Source: Ruegeria_B marisflavi
GTDB taxonomy: Bacteria > Pseudomonadota > Alphaproteobacteria > Rhodobacterales > Rhodobacteraceae
NCBI RefSeq assembly: GCF_025673445.1
Contig: NZ_JAOVQN010000007.1
Location: 62,001 to 126,000, forward strand
DNA: 64,000 bases
Reading direction: 5' to 3'
The notes beneath the pieces were generated by a model. It was given only the letters and a program-made list of their open reading frames with translations, made no database searches and was not told the origin of the DNA. The position numbers were made by a program, and so were the translations under genes. Numbering within the stretch: the stretch's first letter is position 1; each line of letters starts with the position of its first letter. Below are positions 1 to 8,181 of this stretch, one piece after another.

Positions 1-122
1 CACAAACTTTCCCGGAAGGTCTGCTGCCTTGACTTCGTCTGCGGCCCCTGCCAAATCGGGCGGACACCATAACCCGCAACCGGGCGTTCAGTGGGCGCCA
101 AACCGACGAGGAGCCGCCAGAT

Positions 123-2069
123 ATGGCCCAGATTTCTCTCACTTTTCCCGATGGCAATGCACGATCCTATGACGCAGGTGTAACGCCCGCGCAGGTCGCC
201 GCCGACATCTCCACCTCGCTGGCAAAAAAGGCCATCTCTGCCACCGTCGAAGGCAAGCACTGGGACCTGCAATGGCCGATCGCGGGTGACGCGCAGATCG
301 CCATTCACACCATGGCCGACGAGGCACAGGCCAACGAACTGGTCCGCCACGACCTGGCCCATATCATGGCCCGCGCCGTACAGGAGATCTGGCCTGCCAC
401 CAAGGTCACCATCGGCCCCGTCATCGAGAACGGCTGGTATTACGACTTCGACCGTGCCGAACCCTTCACGCCTGAAGATCTCGGCCTGATCGAGAAAAAG
501 ATGAAGGAGATCATCAACAAGCGCGAACCCGTGACCACCGAGGTCTGGGAACGCACGCGCGCGATCGAATTCTACAAGGCCAATAACGAACCCTACAAGG
601 TCGAGCTGATCGAGGCCATTCCCGGCACCGAGCCGATCCGTATGTACTGGCACGGCCACTGGCAGGACCTTTGCCGCGGCCCGCACCTGCAACACACCGG
701 CCAGGTCCCCGGCGACGCGTTCAAGCTGATGTCCATCGCCGGTGCGTATTGGCGTGGTGACAGCAATCGCCCGATGCTGCAACGCATCTATGGCGTCGCC
801 TTCACCGGCAAGGAAAAGCTCAAAGCCCACCTGCACATGCTGGAAGAGGCCGCCAAGCGCGACCACCGCAAACTGGGCCGCGAGATGGACCTGTTCCACA
901 TGCAGGAAGAGGCCCCCGGCCAGGTGTTCTGGCACCCCAACGGTTGGACCGTCTACACAACGCTGCAGGACTATATGCGCCGCCAGCAGCGCCGCGGCGG
1001 CTATGTCGAGGTGAATACGCCACAGGTGGTTGACCGCAAGCTGTGGGTGGCGTCGGGCCATTGGGAGAAGTACCAGGAGAACATGTTCATCGTCGAAGTC
1101 GACGAGGAACACGCCCGCGAAAAGGCGGTCAACGCGCTCAAGCCGATGAACTGCCCCTGCCACGTGCAGATCTTCAACCAGGGCCTCAAATCCTATCGCG
1201 ACTTACCGCTGCGCATGGCCGAATTCGGCTCCTGCAACCGTTATGAACCCTCGGGAGCGTTGCATGGCATCATGCGGGTGCGCGGCTTTACCCAGGATGA
1301 CGGCCATATCTTCTGCGCCGAGGATCAGATTGAATCCGAAACCGCGGAATTCATCAACTTCCTGTCGATGATCTACAAGGATCTGGGATTCGAGAAATTC
1401 TCGGTTAAATTCTCCGACCGACCCGACACCCGAGCCGGCTCCGACGAGGTCTGGGACAAAGCAGAAGCAGCCCTTCTCTCCGCCACCCGCGCTGCCGGGA
1501 TCGAGCCGGAACTGAACCCGGGCGAAGGTGCCTTCTACGGGCCCAAGCTGGAGTTTGTCCTGACCGATGCCATCGGCCGCGACTGGCAATGCGGCACCCA
1601 TCAGGTTGACTTCGTGCTGCCCGAGCGGCTGGACGCCACCTATATCGGCGCCGACGGGGCCAAGCATCGCCCGGTCATGTTGCACCGCGCGACGCTGGGC
1701 TCGTTCGAGCGGTTCATCGGCATCCTGATCGAGGAACACGCGGGCAAGCTGCCCTTCTGGCTGGCCCCGCGCCAGGTGGTGGTCGCCTCGATCACCTCGG
1801 AGGCGGATGACTATGTGAATCAGGTGGTGGCCGAACTGCGCGCCGCAGGCGTCCGGGCCGAGGCCGACACCCGGAATGAAAAGATCAACTACAAGGTCCG
1901 CGAGCATTCGGTGGGCAAGGTGCCGGTGATCCTTGCCGTCGGTCAGCGCGAAGTCGAGGAACGCACCGTCAGCGTCCGTCGCCTGGGCGAAAAGGAAACC
2001 CGCGTGCAGCCGCTTGCAGATGTTACAAAAGAGCTGGCGCGCGCCGCGACACCGCCCGACCTGCTGTAA
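123..2069 (+). CDS. thrS: Threonyl-tRNA synthetase
   Basis: Class II aminoacyl-tRNA synthetase of 648 residues, the usual full length, which charges tRNA-Thr with threonine in the cytoplasm. An N-terminal TGS domain (about 1-63) is followed by the editing domain (HIMARAVQ near residue 80), the catalytic core (MNCPCHVQIF, RVRGFTQDDGHIF, FYGPKLEFVL, RATLGSFERFIG) and a C-terminal anticodon-binding domain ending near residue 640. The ATG at 123 has a GAGGAG Shine-Dalgarno at about 110-115. It stands alone, with a candidate hairpin terminator after it. The 122 bases before it hold no recognisable coding sequence. Confidence 0.98.
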   Translation: MAQISLTFPDGNARSYDAGVTPAQVAADISTSLAKKAISATVEGKHWDLQWPIAGDAQIAIHTMADEAQANELVRHDLAHIMARAVQEIWPATKVTIGPVIENGWYYDFDRAEPFTPEDLGLIEKKMKEIINKREPVTTEVWERTRAIEFYKANNEPYKVELIEAIPGTEPIRMYWHGHWQDLCRGPHLQHTGQVPGDAFKLMSIAGAYWRGDSNRPMLQRIYGVAFTGKEKLKAHLHMLEEAAKRDHRKLGREMDLFHMQEEAPGQVFWHPNGWTVYTTLQDYMRRQQRRGGYVEVNTPQVVDRKLWVASGHWEKYQENMFIVEVDEEHAREKAVNALKPMNCPCHVQIFNQGLKSYRDLPLRMAEFGSCNRYEPSGALHGIMRVRGFTQDDGHIFCAEDQIESETAEFINFLSMIYKDLGFEKFSVKFSDRPDTRAGSDEVWDKAEAALLSATRAAGIEPELNPGEGAFYGPKLEFVLTDAIGRDWQCGTHQVDFVLPERLDATYIGADGAKHRPVMLHRATLGSFERFIGILIEEHAGKLPFWLAPRQVVVASITSEADDYVNQVVAELRAAGVRAEADTRNEKINYKVREHSVGKVPVILAVGQREVEERTVSVRRLGEKETRVQPLADVTKELARAATPPDLL

Positions 2070-2090
2070 CAATTCTCACAAATGACGTGC

Positions 2091-2119
2091 AGGCCAGCCT
2101 CCTCACCGGGGGCTGGCCT
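2091..2119 (+). terminator. Hairpin downstream of thrS
   Basis: A perfect 9-bp stem (AGGCCAGCC at 2091-2099 pairing with GGCTGGCCT at 2111-2119) lies 22 bases after the thrS stop codon. No strong T run follows, so its termination strength is uncertain. The remaining leader up to bufA (2120-2290) is non-coding and probably carries the bufA promoter, but I see no convincing -35/-10 pair. Confidence 0.5.
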
Positions 2120-2290
2120 GTAACATTTCGGGGGTTTGTCAAAAGAATCCCTTTGTTTACGGCGTGACTTGCCCAAGAATTCTGACAGGAATGTGAGACA
2201 CGGGGTCGTGAATTCAAACCGAGCACCGACGACACTACCTTTGACTTGTCCAAGACGAAAACATCACACGATCATGAAGGGATGAACGAG

Positions 2291-2596
2291 ATGTCGAACA
2301 CCACCAAGACCCTGGCCATCGCGGGCGCCGTAGCTGCCGCGCTTTCCGCAGCCACTGTCACCACTGCCAGCGCCCAAGCCAAGGAAAAGTGCTATGGCGT
2401 ATCGCTGGCCGGCAAGAACGACTGCGCCGCAGGCCCCGGCACCACCTGCGCCGGCACTTCGACCGTGGATTACCAGGGCAATGCCTGGACGCTGGTCGAC
2501 GCTGGCACCTGCGCGACGATCGAACTGCCCGCACAGGCCGATGGCTCGGCACGCAAAGGCTCGCTCGAAGCGCTGGCCCGCGACCTGCCCGCATAA
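2291..2596 (+). CDS. bufA: Bufferin precursor peptide (DUF2282, BufA1 type)
   Basis: A 101-residue secreted peptide of the DUF2282 family. In characterised bufferins, cysteines are modified by an MNIO enzyme and the exported peptide binds copper in the periplasm. The sequence has a Sec-type signal peptide (hydrophobic run about 8-25, cleavage likely after ASAQA near 30) and exactly four cysteines at 34, 45, 53 and 74, including the YGVSLAGKNDCAAGPGTTCA core. I chose the ATG at 2291 because GAAGGG lies 9 bases upstream and the signal peptide starts there. Upstream in-frame codons at 2246 and 2282 lack well-spaced ribosome sites. It heads the buf operon and is separated from bufB by a hairpin. 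Copper binding is inferred from the family. Confidence 0.88.
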   Translation: MSNTTKTLAIAGAVAAALSAATVTTASAQAKEKCYGVSLAGKNDCAAGPGTTCAGTSTVDYQGNAWTLVDAGTCATIELPAQADGSARKGSLEALARDLPA

Positions 2597-2614
2597 GGCC
2601 CGACACCTTCAGGG

Positions 2615-2645
2615 GGCGGGCCGCCCACCGGCCCGCCACTTTTCC
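2615..2645 (+). terminator. Intra-operon hairpin between bufA and bufB
   Basis: GGCGGGCC (2615-2622) pairs with GGCCCGCC (2630-2637) over a 7-base loop and is followed by ACTTTTCC. It sits 18 bases after the bufA stop and 40 bases before bufB. A partial terminator or 3'-end stabiliser here would make precursor transcript exceed enzyme transcript, as expected for a peptide-and-enzyme operon. The hairpin is seen directly and its function is inferred. Confidence 0.6.
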
Positions 2646-2677
2646 TACCCCGCCGGGATTGCCGAAAGGACGATGTC

Positions 2678-3535
2678 ATGCTGGATGCTTCCCGCGCCCC
2701 AAACGACCTGCCGTCCGTACCCGGCGTCGGCTACAAGCCACAGCATTTCGCCGAGATCCTCGATGCGCCCGGTCCGGTCGGCTGGCTGGAAATCCATGCC
2801 GAGAACTACATGGGCGACGGCGGCCGCCCGCTGGCGCAGCTGCGCCACCTGTCCGAGCGGTTCCCGGTCTCGTTGCATGGTGTCGGCCTGTCCATCGGTG
2901 GCGCGGGTCCGCTCGACCCTGATCACCTGGCCCGGCTGAAACACCTCGTAAGCTGGCTGAACCCGGCCAGTTTCTCGGAACATCTGGCCTGGTCCACCCA
3001 TGAAAGCCATTTTCTCAATGACCTGCTGCCGCTGCCCTATACCGATGCCACGCTGACCCGCGTCTGCGATCACATCGACCAGGTGCAGGACGTGGTTGGC
3101 CGCCGGATGCTGCTGGAAAACCCCTCCTCCTACCTCGCCTTTGCCGAAAGCACCTGGTCCGAGCCCGATTTCCTGCGGGAAATCTCCCGGCGCACCGGCT
3201 GCGGATTGCTCCTCGACGTCAACAACGTCTTTGTCTCGGCCACCAATCTCGATTTTTCACCGCAGGGCTATATCGACGCCTATCCGCTGGAAAAAGTGGG
3301 CGAAATTCACCTGGGCGGCCATGACGAGGATCATGACGACCACGGTCGCCCGCTCTTGATCGACAGCCACGGGCGCGAGGTGGTGGACCCGGTCTGGTCC
3401 CTGCTCGATTTCGTGCTCGACCGGTCAGGCCCGAAACCGATCCTGATCGAGTGGGACACCGACGTGCCCGACTGGCACGTTCTGCGGGCCGAGGCCGCGC
3501 GCGCCCAAACCGCGCTGGAGCGCTTACCGGCATGA
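2678..3535 (+). CDS. bufB: Multinuclear iron oxidase (MNIO, DUF692) maturing the bufferin
   Basis: A 285-residue TIM-barrel enzyme of the DUF692/MNIO (MbnB-like) family. These enzymes use a multi-iron site and O2 to modify precursor cysteines, to thiooxazoles in characterised bufferins. Candidate metal ligands sit in the family motifs: EIHAENY (about 38-44), SLHGVG (H67), SEHLAW (H102), LLENPSS (E147), LLLDVNN (D180, N183), IHLGGH (H211, H215), LIDSHG (D229, H231) and LIEWD (E258). An AAAGGA ribosome site precedes the ATG. The stop overlaps the bufC start (ATGA), so translation is coupled. BufA upstream is the presumed substrate. Confidence 0.92.
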   Translation: MLDASRAPNDLPSVPGVGYKPQHFAEILDAPGPVGWLEIHAENYMGDGGRPLAQLRHLSERFPVSLHGVGLSIGGAGPLDPDHLARLKHLVSWLNPASFSEHLAWSTHESHFLNDLLPLPYTDATLTRVCDHIDQVQDVVGRRMLLENPSSYLAFAESTWSEPDFLREISRRTGCGLLLDVNNVFVSATNLDFSPQGYIDAYPLEKVGEIHLGGHDEDHDDHGRPLLIDSHGREVVDPVWSLLDFVLDRSGPKPILIEWDTDVPDWHVLRAEAARAQTALERLPA

Positions 3536-4314
3536 CCGTGACACAGGATGATTTCCATGCCGCTCTGCTCGATCCGGGCCGAGCGATCCCGGAGGGTCTG
3601 TGCGACGCCGACGCGCATCCGGCAGGCCGCCGGTTCAACGTCTACCGCAACAATGTCGCTGTGTCGCTGACCGAGGCGATGCACCAGGCCTTTCCGGTCA
3701 TCGCCAAGCTGCTGGGCGCGCAGAACATGGACGGGCTCGCGGGACTCTTCCTTCGGCGCCATCCGCCGTCGACGCCGCTGATGATGTTCTACGGCGAGGC
3801 GTTTCCCGACTTCCTCGCCGGGATGGAACAGCTGTCGCACCTGGGCTACCTGCCCGATGTGGCGCGGCTCGAACTGGCGATACGCCAGTCCTACCATGCC
3901 GCCGACAGCACCCCGCTCGACCCAAAGGCGCTGTCCATCGACCCCGAGGCGCTGATGTCCGCGCGGCTGGACTTCGCCCCGGCCATGCGGCTGATCCGGT
4001 CGCCCTGGCCGATTCATGCGATCTGGCGGTTCAATACCGAGGACGGCGCGCCGAAGCCGCAACCGGGCGGTCAGGATGTGTTGATCACCCGGCCCGAATA
4101 CGACCCGATCCCACAGCCGCTGCCCCCCGGCGGCGGCGACTGGATCGAAGCCCTGCAAGCCGGTGCGACCATCGGCGCGGCCTATGAAGCCGCCGCCGAA
4201 ACGACACCCGATTTCGACCTGGGCGCCACATTGGCCCTGCTCCTCCAGGGGGGCGCCCTCACCTCACTCACAGAGGAAGGACAAGAGCATGAACCCACTC
4301 GTCTCGATCCATGA
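3532..4314 (+). CDS. bufC: Bufferin partner protein (DUF2063)
   Basis: A 260-residue DUF2063 protein. In MNIO systems this family binds the precursor leader and delivers it to the MNIO enzyme. Family features include FNVYRNNVAVSLTEAM and FPVIAKLLG in the N-terminal half, a YLPDVARLE segment and a variable C-terminal half. The start is the ATG at 3532, which overlaps the bufB stop by four bases. A longer upstream reading would lie inside bufB. The end overlaps the next gene by 26 bases. The function is assigned from the family and the strict bufABC order. Confidence 0.85.
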   Translation: MTVTQDDFHAALLDPGRAIPEGLCDADAHPAGRRFNVYRNNVAVSLTEAMHQAFPVIAKLLGAQNMDGLAGLFLRRHPPSTPLMMFYGEAFPDFLAGMEQLSHLGYLPDVARLELAIRQSYHAADSTPLDPKALSIDPEALMSARLDFAPAMRLIRSPWPIHAIWRFNTEDGAPKPQPGGQDVLITRPEYDPIPQPLPPGGGDWIEALQAGATIGAAYEAAAETTPDFDLGATLALLLQGGALTSLTEEGQEHEPTRLDP

Positions 4315-4855
4315 CAAGGTCTTTGGCCTTGTCGAAACCGCCGGAACCTGGCTCTTGCCGCTGCTGGCCCGGTTCACCTTTGCCGCTGTGCTGCTGATCT
4401 ATTACTGGAACTCGGGCCTGACCAAGCTCGGCGATGGCATCCTTGGCCTGTTCAGCCCCTCGATCGGCGCCTACAGCCAGATCTTTCCCAAACAGCTGGA
4501 GGCGGTCGGCTATGACGTTTCGCAACTGAGCCTGTACCACTGGGCTGTGGTCATGGCGGGCACCTATGCCGAATTCATCCTGCCGCTGCTGATCGTGATC
4601 GGCCTCTTCACCCGGCTGGCCGCCCTCGGCATGATCGGCTTTGTGGTGGTGCAGTCGCTGACCGATGTCTACGGCCACGGCGCCACCGATCTGGCCACGC
4701 TGGGCGCCTGGTTCGACAACCAGTCCGGCAGCGTGATCATGGACCAGCGCCTGTTCTGGGTGTTCACCCTTGGTATCCTGGTGATCCGGGGCGCGGGCGC
4801 CCTGTCGGTCGACGCGCTGCTGCGCAACCGCGCCCAAAGCGCCGCCATGGCCTGA
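4289..4855 (+). CDS. DoxX-family membrane protein of the buf operon
   Basis: A 188-residue four-helix inner-membrane protein of the DoxX/DUF417 type. It has hydrophobic segments near residues 20-40, 75-100, 105-130 and 155-175, and charged family residues in YWNSGLTKL. I chose the ATG at 4289 because AGAGGAAGGA lies just upstream, inside the bufC coding end. DoxX genes commonly close bufferin-like operons and are sometimes called bufD, but their biochemical role is unclear. I leave the symbol blank for that reason. Confidence 0.8.
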   Translation: MNPLVSIHDKVFGLVETAGTWLLPLLARFTFAAVLLIYYWNSGLTKLGDGILGLFSPSIGAYSQIFPKQLEAVGYDVSQLSLYHWAVVMAGTYAEFILPLLIVIGLFTRLAALGMIGFVVVQSLTDVYGHGATDLATLGAWFDNQSGSVIMDQRLFWVFTLGILVIRGAGALSVDALLRNRAQSAAMA

Positions 4856-4867
4856 CCCGCAAGGATC

Positions 4868-4886
4868 GGCCCGCGCATTGCGGGCC
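4868..4886. terminator. Bidirectional terminator between convergent genes
   Basis: GGCCCGC (4868-4874) pairs with GCGGGCC (4880-4886) over a 5-base loop, between the buf operon and the convergent gene at 4896-5264. Its position suits termination from both sides. Confidence 0.6.
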
Positions 4887-4895
4887 CTTCCCTGC

Positions 4896-5264
4896 TCAGA
4901 AATGCGCCTTTTCCTCGTCCGGCTTGCCAGCTGCCACCGCCAGAACACCGGCCACCCCGGCAAAGGCGATGGGGAACATCGTGAACACGTTGAAGCCAAA
5001 GGCATGGTACATGCCCGCCGCCGAGATCATCAGCAGCACACCGCCCCACAAGGCCCGCGCTCGCGCCATCGCGCCGCCCGCAATCGCCAGCATCGGGGCA
5101 ATGACCGAAGTCATCTGCACCAGATCGGTATTGCCGACCTGCTCGGCCACGCCCTCGATCTCGCCGAAATACTCCACCGCCTCGACATAGCCAAAGCTGA
5201 CAAAGCCGACGAGCATACCGATCAAACCGGCAATGATACCAAGGACAAGCGCCGCATTGCGCAT
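4896..5264 (-). CDS. Small four-helix membrane protein
   Basis: A 122-residue protein with four hydrophobic segments (about 5-25, 48-63, 70-88 and 92-112), an acidic loop between the first two (EAVEYFGEIEGVAEQ) and a charged tail, KPDEEKAHF. It resembles the DUF4064 type of small membrane proteins, but I do not recognise a function. It converges on the buf operon across a shared hairpin and starts at an ATG about 45 bases downstream of the arsenate-reductase-like gene on the same strand. Confidence 0.6.
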   Translation of the reverse strand: MRNAALVLGIIAGLIGMLVGFVSFGYVEAVEYFGEIEGVAEQVGNTDLVQMTSVIAPMLAIAGGAMARARALWGGVLLMISAAGMYHAFGFNVFTMFPIAFAGVAGVLAVAAGKPDEEKAHF

Positions 5265-5308
5265 TGGGTGACCTCCAATTCAGATTCCGGGTTCACATAG
5301 GCCCCCAT

Positions 5309-5626
5309 TCAGTCCACGCCAAGGGCGCGCCGGGTGTCAGGGGTCCAACCCAGGTAAAATTCCCCCCCGGCCTCGATCAGCGGCCGCTTCATCAACGCCG
5401 GGTGTCCGGCGATAAGGTCCAGCGGGTCGCGCGCCCTCTCTGCCTCGTCCAGCCCCCGCCATGTGGTCGAACGGGTGTTGAGCAGAGCTGCGCCGAATTC
5501 CGCCCATGCGCGTGCCAGAACCTCCTTGCCGATCCCATCGTCGCGAACATCGACCAGACGCGCATTCGGCAATGCTTTCAGAGCCTTGCGGCACGTGTCA
5601 CAGTTCTTCAACCCGTAGATCAGCAT
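5309..5626 (-). CDS. ArsC/Spx-family thioredoxin-fold protein
   Basis: A 105-residue protein of the ArsC/YffB family. It has an N-terminal redox motif CDTC (LKNCDTCRKALKAL, residues 8-11) and the usual C-terminal LMKRPLIEAGG stretch. Members include glutathione-dependent arsenate reductases and proteins of unknown reductase activity; no ars genes lie nearby, so arsenate is not implied. I chose the ATG at 5626 because an AGGATGGAGG ribosome site precedes it. Longer upstream reading frames lack such a site and run into the cspA promoter region. Confidence 0.82.
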   Translation of the reverse strand: MLIYGLKNCDTCRKALKALPNARLVDVRDDGIGKEVLARAWAEFGAALLNTRSTTWRGLDEAERARDPLDLIAGHPALMKRPLIEAGGEFYLGWTPDTRRALGVD

Positions 5627-5841
5627 AAAACCTCCATCCTTTCCGCCCAAATATCGTGCAAAATGAACCGGGCACAGTCCCTTTTTCTTGATTTTTGGCG
5701 GCACCGTGCAATCTTGAGGCCGGATCCGGTGTTTACCACCCTCTGACCCGGCACAAGGGAAAGAGCCCGGTCGCCACCGGCCACCCGCCCATGGCCCCGC
5801 ATATTCGGGGACGATTTGAATGTCAGAAGGAGACACGGGAC

Positions 5842-6048
5842 ATGCCTACCGGCACCGTGAAATGGTTTAACGCAACTAAAGGTTATGGGTTTATTGCCCC
5901 CGACGGCGGCGGCAAGGATGTTTTTGTCCACATTTCGGCTGTCGAGCGGTCCGGTTTGACCGGTCTGGCCGACAATCAGAAAGTGTCGTTCGAGTTGCAA
6001 GACGGCCGCGACGGCCGTCAGATGGCCGCCGACATCAAGCCGTTGTAA
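5842..6048 (+). CDS. cspA: Cold-shock protein, CspA family
   Basis: A 68-residue single OB-fold nucleic-acid-binding protein. Both RNP motifs are intact (KGYGFI and VFVHIS), and the length is the family standard. The ATG at 5842 follows AGAAGGAGA. It acts as an RNA chaperone, at low temperature or constitutively; which applies here cannot be told. A GC-rich hairpin terminator follows it, and thyX converges from the right. Confidence 0.95.
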   Translation: MPTGTVKWFNATKGYGFIAPDGGGKDVFVHISAVERSGLTGLADNQKVSFELQDGRDGRQMAADIKPL

Positions 6049-6075
6049 ATCCACGGCAGAACCACGTCAGGGGTT

Positions 6076-6105
6076 CGGCGGCCAGCGGCCGCCGGACTGT
6101 TGTTA
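6076..6105 (+). terminator. Terminator of cspA
   Basis: CGGCGGCC (6076-6083) pairs perfectly with GGCCGCCG (6087-6094) over a 3-base loop, followed by a T-rich GACTGTTGTT. It lies 28 bases after the cspA stop. Confidence 0.7.
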
Positions 6106-6149
6106 TGTCCTAAAACCCGGCTGGACCGTGTCAACCGGTCGCTCCGCTA

Positions 6150-7061
6150 TCACGACCGGCCGATGACGTCCTGGAACTCGCGCCATTCGCGCGCCGACAG
6201 GCCCGAGTTCTCCTGCGTGACCGTTTCACCCGCCAGCATCCGGCGCAGGTTGTCGACCATCTGCGCCGACAGGTTAACCGCGCCCAGCCGGTAATCCTCG
6301 AACGCCTTGTAGGCGAAAGGCACCCAGTCGGCGACGATCCGGCACATGGTTTCGGCATAGACCCGGATCTCGTACTGGGCATGCGCGTCGGCACGCAGCC
6401 GCAGGAAATGAAACAGGTTGTGCAGATCCACCTTCCAGTACCACTGGGTATAGATATTCGCCGGCAGGTTCATCCGCGCCAGTTCGCGCGCCAGCCCCTG
6501 CTGGCCCTCCTGCCCGATCATCGCCTCGTAATTGTCATAGCAGCGGGCGCTGTCGGCCTTGAGGATTTCCAGAACCCGCGCCGCCTCGGCGCCTTCCAGC
6601 GTGTCGCCACGCCCCTGATTGTTGACCGCCGATTGCGCCGCCACATGTTCGGGCGCTGGGATATAGAACTCGCGGTCCAGGATCGAATAGCGCGCCGAAT
6701 ACTCGTTCACATTCGCGGTCCGGTGCCGGATCCACTGCCGCGCGACAAACACCGGCAGCTTCACATGCAGCTTGATTTCGCACATCTCGAACGGGGTCGA
6801 ATGCCAATGCCGCATCAGATAGCGGATCAGCCCCTCGTCGTTCTGCACCGATTTGGTGCCCTTGCCATAGCTGACTCGCGCCGCCTGACAGATCGCCGCA
6901 TCGTCACCCATATAGTCGATCACCCGAACAAAACCGTGGTCCAGCACCGGGTGCGCGGTATAGAGGTGCTCTTCCATGCCCGGCGAAACCACCCGCCGCG
7001 TCGTCGCTGTCTGCGCCCGCTGGGCATCGATCTCGGCCAATTGCTCAGGCGTTAGCGGCAT
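6150..7061 (-). CDS. thyX: FAD-dependent thymidylate synthase
   Basis: ThyX makes dTMP from dUMP using methylenetetrahydrofolate, FAD and NADPH. The 303-residue protein carries the diagnostic RHR-x7-S motif (RHRTANVNEYS) and ends with the conserved REWREFQDVI region. I chose the ATG at 7061; longer readings extend into non-coding AT-richer DNA. An internal methionine at residue 29 is a possible alternative start. It is a monocistronic gene divergent from the lipoprotein gene at 7261. Confidence 0.96.
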   Translation of the reverse strand: MPLTPEQLAEIDAQRAQTATTRRVVSPGMEEHLYTAHPVLDHGFVRVIDYMGDDAAICQAARVSYGKGTKSVQNDEGLIRYLMRHWHSTPFEMCEIKLHVKLPVFVARQWIRHRTANVNEYSARYSILDREFYIPAPEHVAAQSAVNNQGRGDTLEGAEAARVLEILKADSARCYDNYEAMIGQEGQQGLARELARMNLPANIYTQWYWKVDLHNLFHFLRLRADAHAQYEIRVYAETMCRIVADWVPFAYKAFEDYRLGAVNLSAQMVDNLRRMLAGETVTQENSGLSAREWREFQDVIGRS

Positions 7062-7190
7062 CGGGGGTCCTTTCACTAGATGAGTCGCCACAATACTATA
7101 TCTTGCATTAATAGCCACCGAAACCGCGACATAAGGTATGGCTTTTTGGGCACCCTCCGGGGGCAAACCCAAGCCCTGCACTCGAACCAT

Positions 7191-7219
7191 TTGACTTTCC
7201 ACAACCAAAGCCAGACTAT
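7191..7219 (+). promoter_or_regulatory. Possible sigma-70 promoter for the lipoprotein/Slam pair
   Basis: TTGACT (7191-7196), a 17-base spacer and GACTAT (7214-7219) lie 42 bases before the lipoprotein start. The -35 is good, but the -10 matches only three of six consensus bases. I see no clear Fur-type palindrome here. Confidence 0.35.
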
Positions 7220-7260
7220 GGCTGAAAAATCTCTCTAACAAAGAGCAGAGGCAGGCAGTG

Positions 7261-8181
7261 ATGAGACCCTATTTCGTTGCACTGGCAACGTTCGTTGTGT
7301 TGTCCGCATGTGGCGGATCGGATGCCGTTTTTGGAACGAACCCGGGTGATGGCGGTGGCGGAGAAAACCCGACGAACCCTATAGTTCCGGAACCAATCGC
7401 TGGAAGCATTACCAGCATAGCCTACGATCCGGACGCCCAGACTCTTGTTGTTCGGGGAACGGGTCTCGACGATGTGGAATTCACCGATGTTTACGCCCGC
7501 AAGCCATCGCTGGATAGGCCTGGCTACGATGCCTATGCCGCACAGGATGGCTCACTGACCCGCCACTTCACCGCCTTCGTGCGCGAAATCGACGGCGTAT
7601 ATGGCGCTGTGATCGGCAGCGGTGTTCAGTTCAATACCGTCATTCAGGGTACGCAATTCGGGCGTGACGGGATTTATGTAGCGCCAACCACACTCCCCAA
7701 CGGCGGCGTGGTCACCTATGCTGGCAATTACATTGGCGTCGTGAACGGAAATGGCAGCGCCGAGGACCTGCTGCCGGTAACGCCCGGCACCGACCCTTCG
7801 GTTCTTCCCGGACAGGTCGCCGAAGTTACCGGAGACATCCTGATCAACGCAGGTTTCGGCGACACCCAAAACCAGGTGGACGGAATTATCTACAACCGCC
7901 GGATCATAGACTTTGATCAAGAGATACAGGACCTTTCTCTACGTCCGACCGAAATTACCGCAAATGGCGGCTTTGAGGGCACAGTGATGACCCCCGATCT
8001 CCGGGATGTCGGAGAATATGCCGGTCTCTTCAGCAGCCAGGGCGCGACGGCCGTTGCAGGCGCGATCCATGCCGAGGATCACATCGACGCATACGACAAC
8101 GAAATCGAATACGGCACGTTCGTCCTAGGTGTCTGCGGTGGCGCGAATGCCGATCCGATTTGTACTCAACCGCGCCCGTAA
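7261..8181 (+). CDS. Putative surface lipoprotein (TbpB-like barrel), Slam substrate
   Basis: A 306-residue predicted lipoprotein with a signal peptide and lipobox LSAC (acylated Cys17), then a Gly/Asn/Pro-rich linker (about 18-45). The C-terminal part (about 210-295) reads VGEYAGLFSSQGATAVAGAI, which resembles the TbpB-type beta-barrel fold of proteins exported by Slam. Codon 7258 is GTG; I prefer the adjacent ATG. It overlaps the downstream Slam gene by 35 bases, the usual Slam cargo arrangement. The ligand is unknown. GC content appears lower than in neighbouring genes, which may reflect transfer. Confidence 0.72.
   Translation: MRPYFVALATFVVLSACGGSDAVFGTNPGDGGGGENPTNPIVPEPIAGSITSIAYDPDAQTLVVRGTGLDDVEFTDVYARKPSLDRPGYDAYAAQDGSLTRHFTAFVREIDGVYGAVIGSGVQFNTVIQGTQFGRDGIYVAPTTLPNGGVVTYAGNYIGVVNGNGSAEDLLPVTPGTDPSVLPGQVAEVTGDILINAGFGDTQNQVDGIIYNRRIIDFDQEIQDLSLRPTEITANGGFEGTVMTPDLRDVGEYAGLFSSQGATAVAGAIHAEDHIDAYDNEIEYGTFVLGVCGGANADPICTQPRP

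Noticed and set aside
2678..3535. BufB as a xylose isomerase-like sugar epimerase
   Set aside because: The TIM-barrel is shared, but the SLHGVG, SEHLAW, LLENPSS and LIEWD motifs and DUF2063 partner are specific to MNIO.
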